In this document: in pieces, positions 25,501 through 36,000 of the stretch
Position numbering within the stretch: the stretch's first letter is position 1
Layout: each line of letters opens with the position of its first letter
Source: Harmothoe impar
Taxonomy: Eukaryota > Annelida > Polychaeta > Phyllodocida > Polynoidae
Assembly (NCBI GenBank): GCA_947462335.1
Contig: OX381717.1
Location: 47,845,523-47,909,522, forward strand
Reading direction: 5' to 3'
DNA: 64,000 nucleotides
Notes under the pieces: generated by a model
Database searches by the model: none
The model's input: only the letters and a program-made list of their open reading frames with translations
Told to the model about the DNA's origin: nothing
Translations under genes and position numbers: made by a program

Positions 25501-28500
25501 TGTACAGGTGTTGTTTTTGGCCATGGTAGTTGGTGATATGTTGAGTTAGCCTGTTTGTGCTGTGTTCTAATGTGCTAGGATGTATAGTGTGTGTGTATTG
25601 TTCATTTGGTGGGGGTGGATAGTGTAAATTTGGGTCAAATTTAATCAATTCTCATATTGTGGGGGGGCATTTCCGGTACATAGGTAGGGTAGAGATTGAC
25701 TTTTGTGCTGTCTACATGAGGGCCAGAGTGTGTACTGAGCTGTAAGATGGAGAAAAGGGGAGATAATGTGGTTTCAGTTAGTGTGGGGGGCCATATAGAA
25801 CTTCAATGTAAACGCGGCTTTTGTACTGATACCGTGTCCCGTGACTAAGCGCTTAGTGTCTTTTGACAAGGGTTGGGAAATGGGACTGTGTAGGGTGTAC
25901 AGGTGTTGTTTTTGGCCATGGTAGTTGGTGATATGTTGAGTTAGCCTGTTTGTGCTGTGTTCTAATGTGCTAGGATGTATAGTGTGTGTGTATTGTTCAT
26001 GTGGTGGGGGTGGATAGTGTAAATTTGGGTCAAATTTAATCAATTCTCATATTGTGGGGGGGCATTTCCGGTACATAGGTAGGGTAGAGATTGACTTTTG
26101 TGCTGTCTACATGAGGGCCAGAGTGTGTACTGAGCTGTAAGATGGAGAAAAGGGGAGATAATGTGGTTTCAGTTAGTGTGGGGGGCCATATAGAACTTCA
26201 ATGTAAACGCGGCTTTTGTACTGATACCGTGTCCCGTGACTAAGCGCTTAGTGTCTTTTGACAAGGGGTGGGAAATGGGACTGTGTAGGGTGTACAGGTG
26301 TTGTGTTTGGCCATGGTAGTTGGTGATATGTTGAGATAGCCTGTTTGTGCTGTGTTCTAATGTGCTAGGATGTATAGTGTGTGTGTATTGTTCATTTGGT
26401 GGGGGTGGATAGTGTAAATTTGGGTCAAATTTAATCAATTCTCATATTGTGGGGGGGCATTTCCAGTACATAGGTAGGGTAGAGATTGACTTTTGTGCTG
26501 TCTGCATGAGGGCCAGAGTGTGTACTGAGCTGTAAGATGGAGAAAAGAGGAGATAATGTGGTTTCAGTTAGTGTGGGGGGCCATATAGAACTTCAATGTA
26601 AACGCGGCTTTTGTACTGATACCGTGTCCCGTGACTAAGCGCTTAGTGTCTTTTGACAAGGGGTGGGAAATGGGACTGTGCAGGGTGTACAGGTGTTGTT
26701 TTTGGCCATGGTAGTTGGTGATATGTTGAGTTAGCCTGTTTGTGCTGTGTTCTAATGTGCTATGATGTATAGTGTGTGTGTATTGTTCATTTGGTGGGGG
26801 TGGATAGTGTAAATTTGGGTCAAATTTAATCAATTCTCATATTGTGGGGGGGCATTTCCGGTACATAGGTAGGGTAGAGATTGACTTTTGTGCTGTCTGC
26901 ATGAGGGCCAGAGTGTGTACTGAGCTGTAAGATGGAGAAAAGGGGAGATAATGTGGTTTCAGTTAGTGTGGGGGGCCATATAGAACTTCAATGTAAACGC
27001 GGCTTTTGTACTGATACCGTGTCCCGTGACTAAGCGCTTAGTGTCTTTTGACAAGGGGTGGGAAATGGGACTGTGTAGGGTGTACAGGTGTTGTGTTTGG
27101 CCATGGTAGTTGGTGATATGTTGAGTTAGCCTGTTTGTGTTTTATGATACATTTATAATAACATTACATGTGGTATACTACCCTAGGTTAAATAAAATGA
27201 AATATAGGTATGGTAAGTATATTATTTTGTTTTCATTGTAAGGATGAATAATGTATATTGTTGTCTTATCTGACAAGAGCAAGGAAGAAAAACAATGCAC
27301 AAAGATATCTGTATGAATAAAACATTTTTATTACCACTTTTTACACCAATATATGTTGTTTACATTTTTGTGTCCTGCAACTAATCGTTTTGTCCCGTGA
27401 CTAAGCGCTTAGTCACATAGACTAAGCGGTTACAGGTTTAGATATGGGGTCACAGAAGGAGTATAAATGGATAAAATAGGAAATTTAAGAACGCTATCTT
27501 GTAGGAAACACTTGGGCCTATATGAATATTCTATAAAAGGCACTGCATGTTATATCTGGGTACATGCCATTTTATTTTTAAGTTCAGGGTAGAATTTTAA
27601 CGAAAATATTGAAAAATCACATTTTTTACCCCCCCCCGGAGGGAGTAGGTGGGAAAAGATAAGGAAAATCAGTACAATGTACTTGCACTACATGGAAATG
27701 GGATCAAAATGGGTGAATAACATGTATGATATGTGAAAAGGGGCAAGGATTCTGATTGGATTAGTCCATTTCCGCTTAGTCACGGGACACGTTGTGCGGT
27801 GTCCTACTTCTCCTGCTTGCTATGGTTACCATAGGAATATATAAATGAAACTACCTAGCTAGCATGAACCTATGACACCTATACTTCATGCAGAAGAAGT
27901 ATTTTGGCCATATTCAAATATTTTGGTGCACACCCCCCCACGCCCAAATGCATTGGATTCATGAGACAGAGCCTTATCATCTTGTCTGTTATATGAAATA
28001 AACATCTTGATATCATGTTTACATGGGCCCCAGCAAAACCACTCCTAGTCTGCATTAACTTCCCTTTTACAATACATCACTGGTGATTGCTTAATACAAG
28101 TGACTGATTCTCATGAACGTGATGCAACTCAGGTGGTGGGGGGTGCCCAGAGTAAATTTGGTATATGGTCAAATACTCCTATATTTGTTTACTAGAGGTG
28201 TGGGTGGACACTACTGGATGGTTGGTTGTAGTTATATATGTCTATGGCAGCCATGTCAACCATTGCAAGTTGACTATGTTGATGACCGTTCCTCTGTCTG
28301 ACCGGTCAGACAGAGGAATTCTAGTTTAAGGCTCTCCTAGCAGCCAATATTATATTTTCCTATTACTATCAATGTCAGTTGGAGGACATATTAATATACT
28401 ATTCAGGAAAACCCAAACTTTACCCTTGATGCGTCCCATTCTTTCTTCCTGGACAACTTGAAATAGGAAAGTTTTTTCCATTTCTTTCACTTTCTAGCAG

Positions 28501-31500
28501 TCTGAAATATTTCCAAACTTTGCATATTTTTCCTGAGTAACCCGTCATATATGTATATGGAGATTTTCATCCATACAATTGCCCAAATCCCTCATCTGCC
28601 CACTTGTAAACTACATTATGCTATTGGGATTGATGGTATTTCATAATTGTCATTTGACTAATGTGTAAAAAAGCGGTCAGACAGAGGAAAGTTATTCCTC
28701 TGTCTGACCAGTCAGAGAGAGGAATTACTAATTTAAGGCTCTACTGGCAGTTAGTATTATTCTTTCCTATTTCTATCAATGTCAACTGGACGACATATCG
28801 ATAAACTAGTCAGGAAAAAAACACTTTGGTCACGATGCATCTCATTCCTCCTTCCCTGGAACCTTGAAATATAAGATTTTCTCTCTTTTTTTCCCCCTGT
28901 AATAGTTTAAAATATTTCCAAACTTTGCCTGTTTTTCCTGAGAAACCTACCATATATGACAATGGAAATTTCGGTCAAAAAGATTAACCAAACCCTTCAT
29001 CTGTCCATGTGTACACTACATTATGCTATTGGGATTGATGGTATTTCATGATTGTCATTTGATCAATGTGTATAAAAGCGGTCAGACAGAGGAAAGTAGT
29101 TCCTCTGTCTGACCGGTCAGAGAGAGGAATTCTAATATATGGCTCTAGTGCCAGCCAGTATTATTCTTTCCTGTTTCTATCAATGTCAATTGAAAGACAT
29201 ATGTGACCTGTTTTAACGAAATGGGTCGGAAGTCGCACTTTGAGGAGCCTAGATATAGGCTATTAAAGTAGTATAGGGTGGAAAAAATTTAATTTTTGAA
29301 AAATGAGTTTTTGATTTTTTTCTAACATATGAATAGGTATCTTCTGGAATACTTAGTTGCAAACCAGATTTCAACTCCAATTATTTCCTAGATGATGGCC
29401 CTAGGATTTATAATTGTATTGTATAATATAGATAATATCTAATTTAAATGTTAATTATCTCATTTTAATTAATTCTCATTTAATTCAACAAAAAAGTATA
29501 AAAAATATCGTCAAATGGTCAAAACTGGCCAATATACTACATGTCACATACCAAATGAAAGCTCTTGATGAGCTGTAAATGAATATGGTAATATCACAAC
29601 ATTTTTAATGTGCGACTTCCGACCCATTTCGTTAAAACGGGTCACATATTGTTCCACTATTTGGGAAGAAACAAAGTTTAAACATGACGCATCTCATTCT
29701 TTCTTCCCAGGCACCTTGAAATATGAGATTTTCTCAGTTTTTCACTTTCTAGCAGTCTGAAACATTCACAAATGTTACATATTTCTCCTGAGTAGCCCAC
29801 CATAATGTCCATTCAACTTACAGTGCATATACTTTCCAAAATGCATCATCTGTCCATGTGTATACTACATTATGCTATTTGGATCAATGGTTATTTATAA
29901 TTGTCATTTGATCAATGTGTAAAAAAGCGGTCAGACAGAGGAAAGTTATTCCTCTGTCTGACCGGTCAGAGAGAGGAATTCTAATATAGGGCTCTAGTGC
30001 GAGCCAGTATTATTCTTTCATATTTCTATCAATGTCAATTGAAAGCCATATTGATGTACTATTCAGGAAGAAACAGACTTTACCCATGATGCATGGTATT
30101 TCAGGACTATCTTCTGATCAATGTGTGTAAAAAGTGGTCAGAGAGAGGAAAATATGTTCCTCTGTCTGACTGGTCAGAGAGAGGCCACTGAGTAGATGGG
30201 CACATATATATGGTTGTGTTGGTAGGTGAGTCCTGTTGTTTGGATTATGTTGGAGGGCCATAGGGACCTACATGATACAAATATAGGTAATTTAATAACT
30301 GAACTGTGCTTGGTGCCGGCCTATTTCTGAAAATGGTCAGGATGGATCAAAAGTGGTCAGACAGAGGAACCAGGGTTACCGGGGACAGTAAACTGTCACT
30401 CCATTTGTCTGTGTCAGTCATCTAATGAATTATCTAGTGAATTATGTAAGAGAGCCATAGGGGCCTATATGATACACTTATGATGGATGGTTTATAACTG
30501 GACTCTGCATGGTGGCAGTAGATTTCTGAAAATGGTCAGGATGGTTCAAAAGTGGTCAGACAGAGGAACCAGGGCTACCGGAGGCAGTACACTGACACTC
30601 CATTTCTTTGTTTGTGTCGCTCGGCCAGCCCTGATGTTTGGACTATGTTAGAGGGCCACAGGGGCCTACAGGATACACATGTGATAGGTAATTTAATAAC
30701 TTAAATCTGCATGGTGCCAGCAGATTTCTAGAAATGGTCAGGATGGCTGAAAAGTGGTCAGACAGAGGAACCAGGGCTACCGGAGGCAGTAAACCAACAC
30801 TCCATGTGTTTGTATCAGTCAGCAAGTCCTGATATTTGGATCATGTTAGAAGGCCATACAGGCCTACACGATGGACATATGATAGGTAGATTAATAACTG
30901 AACTCTGCATGGTGAGAGCAGATTTCTGAAAATGGTCAAGATGGCTCAAAAGTGGTCAGACAGAGGAACCAGAGATGAATTGGAAGCAGTACCTTGTTTG
31001 TGTCAGTCATACAGTCTCAATGTTTGGATTACATTTGAGGCCCATTTGGGGCCTACATGATGGACATATTGTACATAATTATTTAAATGAACTACGGATG
31101 GGCCACTGGATTGAAAAAAAAAGGTCAGACAGAGGAGTGGAGCTACATCAACTTTTTGTTGACTGTTCTGCTTCGAAAAGAGGCAGATATGAGTAGGAGA
31201 TATTTTTCTACCCAATGCTACATGACATTAAATGTGTGATGGAACATGTTATAGACCTTCAGATATTATAATGTACATGGGGTATGGCAAATGGTTACAA
31301 ATCTAGAAAAATTCCCAAAAACAGTCAGACAGAGGAAAGTAGGCTCAAGACAGTTATAATTGTCCTGCCCTGCCTATAAGAGAAAAATATACAAGATTTT
31401 CACTCAGGTTGAAGCCAAGTATCAGTTTCTAATAGTTGAAAACATAACTGACTGCAGTGCACCTGTTGATTTTTTTTAAAATCAGGGTATTCCGCTTAGG

Positions 31501-32934
31501 GGTAAAATTTGACGACAATTTTTGGCTGGTTTTTGGCCTCATATGGGAGAAATATGGTACAAAAGTAGGGTAAACCATATATAGTCTGCTAGAACTAAAC
31601 TTTTTGGACATGAAAGGTAAAAAAAATTACATATAACAATGAATGGGTTCATTATAATTAGCAAAAACCCCAAAAACGGTCAGACAGAGGAGTTGCATCA
31701 CATTCATGAGAATCAACAAATTGACAGTTTGGGGTCAACCTTTGAGCATAATTCTTGACATTTACGCGACTAAGGTTTATAGCTGTAACTCCCGCGTCTT
31801 AATCATCCAATATCATTGTCCCTTGGCATTCCTAGGCACTGGCTGGGCGCTTGAGTGTATTCTCTAGTCATCACCCATAACATCCCTGGTGTCTCTTTAT
31901 CACCCATAAAACCAGGGAGGTGTTTGGATGGTCTATAGCCATTCAAGGACTAGACTGTGTTGCTTTACCTAAATTATCCTCTATATCAGCCATGCGCAAC
32001 AGCATTCTAGTCATGTCCTACCTCAGCCATATCCTACCTCTGCCATATTGCAATAAATGAACTTGCCTTTCAGCATAGGTCAATGTTGTAAAGCCCTCGG
32101 TAGGCCAATACGCAAGGTTTTACGGTATACAGATCCTCTACTGATGAACATCATTATTGCGCAAGAAATTATGCATTGACATTATTGATAATAATTCATT
32201 CTTTATTAATAAAAAAGTACCCTCACATATAGAATTCCTTAGCTTGACTACCCTGCAAACAAAATCTCAAACAGAACTGGTGCCATTTTTAAGTCTTTCA
32301 AGTCCTTACAAGAATTTGAGAACGTTTCTTGAATGTTTTCTGAACATTGTCTTGTGTCATATTCCCTGGAATTCCTTGTTTTTTGAACAAGTGAAGCACA
32401 AGAAATTCAGAATGTCTCTGGAACGTTTTCTGGACACTTTCTTGAACAAGTACGACTTGGGAAATTTACATCACTATTGAACATGTCACTAGGAACATTA
32501 TCTGCATGAGTAAAACATGGGAAATAAACATCACTAGTGGTCACTAGGAAAGTTCATAATTCTCGAGAATCTCCCATGTCTATCTTGTGTATACAGTTTG
32601 CTGGCTTGTGCTTATCCTGGGAAATACACAAGATACTAAGTTGTGTGATTCTTGAGTTGGGTTTGGAGGGAATGGTTGTTCTATTTCTCCTTGTGTATAC
32701 ACTGTAAAACGTTGGCTGCCCTTTTTGTAGGGATNNNNNNNNNNNNNNNNNNNNNNNNNNNNNNNNNNNNNNNNNNNNNNNNNNNNNNNNNNNNNNNNNN
32801 NNNNNNNNNNNNNNNNNNNNNNNNNNNNNNNNNNNNNNNNNNNNNNNNNNNNNNNNNNNNNNNNNNNNNNNNNNNNNNNNNNNNNNNNNNNNNNNNNNNN
32901 NNNNNNNNNNNNNNNNNNNNNNNNNNNNNNNNNN

Positions 32935-33002
<68 letters not shown>

Positions 33003-36000
33003 TATAATGTTAGGAAAAGAAATTAATATTCTAACATTTTAGTACAATTATCACTAACATTTTTACAAACATACTTACAAACTGCAGGTGAAATAGAGGA
33101 AAAGAGACAGGCGAAGTCAACAGGACAGGGCCCGTCAAATTGGCGTGACCAGTCAACTGGGCTGGGCCAGTCAACTGGGCAGGGCCAGTCAACTGGGCAG
33201 GGCCAGTCAACTGGGCAGGGCCCGTCAACTGGGCATGGCCCGCCAACTGGGCAAAGCCAGTCAACTGGGCAAGGCCAGTCAACTGGGCAGGGCCCGTCAA
33301 CTGGGCAGGGCCAGTCAACTGGGCAGGGCCAGTCAACTGGGCAGGGCCCATCAACTGGGCAGGGCCAGTCAACTGGGCAGGGCCCGTCAACTGGGCATGG
33401 CCCGCCAACTGGGCAAAGCCAGTCAACTGGGCAGGGCCCGTCAACTGGGCAGGGCCCGTCAACTGGGCAGGGCCAGTCAACTGGGCAGGGCCCGTCAACT
33501 GGGCATGGCCCGCCAACTGGGCAAGGCCAGTCAACTGGGCAGGGCCCGTCAACTGGGCAGGGCCCGTCAACTGGGCAGGGCCCGTCAACTGGGCAGGGCC
33601 CGTCAACTGGGCAGGGCCCGTCAACTGGGCAGGGCCCGTCAACTGGGCAGGGCCCGTCAACTGGGCAGGGCCCGCCAACTGGGCAAAGCCAGTCAACTGG
33701 GCAGGGCCCGTCAACTGGGCAGGGCCAGTCAACTGGGCAGGGCCAGTCAACTGGGCAGGGCCCGTCAACTGGGCAGGGCCAGTCAACTGGGCAGGGCCCG
33801 TCAACTGGGCAGGGCCAGTCAACTGGGCAGGGCCAGTCAACTGGGCAGGGCCTGTCAAACGCCCATGGAACACAACCTACTTCCGGTGGTGAGAATGTCT
33901 ACGGTTTCTATTTCTAGAATGTGTCTAATGATATTTCAATCTGTTGCAACTCGCAGATGTTTAGCGCATCCCTCATTTTCAAATGTTTGAATCCACTAAT
34001 GTAGGAACGAGGAATGTTGTATGTCCCCTCTTTACCACAACTACAAGAATGCCCTATATCCTGCTGACTTTCACCAGGTAAACTTAATTATGCATAAAAA
34101 CTGCCGCCCTTTGATCTCATTGGTTCCCTCTCTTTCACCTGCATTTTGTGGCCTAGATCCATACTGGCCATTGCTGCAAATTTTTGAATCCACCCCTGCA
34201 ATGACTCCCTTAGAATTATTTCTGAGTATGAGGCCAAATTAAAAAAAAGGTTAGTTTCAGGTCAGCCGACCGACCCTATCAAAATAAAGCCGATCCTACG
34301 TTTTTTATGCAATTCTGAAGAATTTTGACATATTTTTTGGGTCAATTTTAGGGTTCACATAGACAGTGCAGAGCACAACAGCAGCCTATCTTTCCCATCT
34401 CTTACGTCAGCCTGTTATATAACCTACACTGGGGCCCTGTACCTCTCCTTTTCTCAGTGTTCCGGTCACCACAGGTACTCTGGGTGTCACAATACACATC
34501 CCAGCCTGGGACACTCTGAGACTGATGTGCGGCTCTCTGTAGAGCTGACAACTTTTTCATATTTAGAAAATAATGTAAAATAGAAAGGTGGCATGGTACA
34601 TGAACATTTATCCAATTTTGAAGAAATGTCTACATTTTTACACTTTTTTTGGGTCAATTTTAGGGTATGTAGAGGGGCCAGCACCTTCATGTAAAAAAAA
34701 TCTAATTAAAATTAAATTAGGGAAATTAATTCTTTTGTCCCACACATCGGATGTACTTACTTTAGTGTATTTGTGTTTATTTAAGAAATTTAAATCCATT
34801 TAATGAAGGAATGATAACTTTTAATGTACACGAAGGCGGGTCTACATGTATAGAGAATTAATCATTTAAGGGTTGCATAATGTTGTAATGTATATAATGC
34901 CCATTTGTCATCATAATGCATGAATGAAGACCCTATGTATAGTGTTGCTACTCCCTGAGGGGTGTCGGCATGATGAATCAATGCAGCACTGGCAAGTTAC
35001 TAGCCAGGGCTACATACAAGTATCCTGCTGACCAACAACTTAGCACTTTAAAACAGTATGCAGTATGCAGGGTTTATGATTGTTTTCACAATGTAATCAA
35101 TTCAATATACTGCAGGGCAGCTGGAGGCAGCACGGCAGACGGAGGGAGAGGATCAGGGACAGTCAAATGGTCAGCAAGTACAAGCTACTGCAATTGGTGA
35201 GGATACCTTCACTATAATATAGCCCAGCAGATTGGTACACAGATTTCTCCCCATGAAAATCTGTCTTTGTTTGACAATAGGTGGGTCAATGTTATTCCAC
35301 AAAGGCGGTTGCCCGAGATCTTTAAAACAAATTAAAAATAATCATATACCCCGGAAGGTTAACTCCTTCCACGCGGTAAGCCAATATATTGCACAAAACT
35401 GCATTGAGTTACAAGAAATCCAGTGGTGAAGGGGTTAAAAAGAATTTTCTTCCCCCCCCCCCACTTCCTTAGAAGTTAGAGACTTTGAGTCTGATTGCCC
35501 CCCCCCCATGTATGGCTTTCCTTGGTTCTTCCCAAATCTCCTCTCACAAATCGCCCCATCCCAACATAATTATTTCCCTTTAAAACTAGATACTCACCTA
35601 TTAAACATAAACTTTGCTATTACCAATGGCAAATTGTTACTAATTTTATCATACAGCTATGTTAAAGTCATGATAAAAGATATTTCATTAAAAACAATAT
35701 AACGAGCCCTACATTTAAAGTGCATTAAACTTTAAAGACTCAAGGATCTGCTTCCTTGCAGGAGGGACATCTACATACCCTATTTGGGACAAGAGGAACC
35801 CAACTTGCAAGACCATGCTGCGAGATACTGAACTTTATAAGACTAATGTGATCAGTGTTTATGACAGTTTTGTGCAAGATGTCAGACTGAAGAACTTATT
35901 GCCAAAGTTCACACGCCTAAAGATCATCAACAGACAAGATGAGGACCGAGTTGATGTAAGTCTAATTACATCTACTCGGTCCTAAGTCTTAATCTAAAAT

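Larger units (their letters stand above)
6007..27973. mobile_element. Giant (~22 kb) DNA transposon with iterated palindromic sites
   Basis: The outer inverted repeats are GGCTCTGTCTCATGA-(GTTCA)-ATGCAT at 6007 and its inverse (ATGCAT...GAGACAGAGCC) ending at 27973, with 24 of 26 positions matching. The termini share TCTCATGA-N5-ATGCA with the next element at 28105-31715. Inside, a half-site CGCTTAGT/ACTAAGCG recurs about 45 times in three unrelated tandem arrays plus single copies, and two genes are encoded on the + strand. An inner pair, TGTCCCGTGACTAAGCGG at 6385 and its inverse ending at 27789, is also perfectly inverted. No clean target duplication is visible at either candidate boundary, so the exact ends are uncertain. 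It lies in intron 3 of CARD gene A, in the same orientation. Confidence 0.75.
28105..31715. mobile_element. 3.6-kb non-autonomous DNA transposon with palindrome array
   Basis: The 26-bp inverted termini start TGATTCTCATGAACGTGATG at 28105, and the inverse ends at 31715 with one mismatch. Immediate flanks are similar (ACAAGTGAC on the left, ACAAATTGAC on the right) but not identical. Inside are many copies of a GGTCAGACAGAGG half-site. On the left they are paired as palindromes in units of about 400 bp; on the right they are single copies in units of about 200 bp. No open frame of note. The terminal core TCTCATGA-N5-ATGCA is shared with the adjacent 22-kb element. Confidence 0.88.

Noticed and set aside
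7491..27139. CRISPR-like arrays (regular repeats)
   Set aside because: The units are 335, 174 and 395 bp of fully repeated sequence without unique spacers, in animal nuclear DNA.
32157..32480. A 107-codon frame in the gene A intron
   Set aside because: AT-rich with no family resemblance and no counterpart in gene B's intron.
33031..33990. Frames on both strands reading LTGPAQ or RASQLG in the 18-bp repeat
   Set aside because: Alternative frames of the linker exon. Only the QSTGQG frame matches paralogue exon ends and phases.
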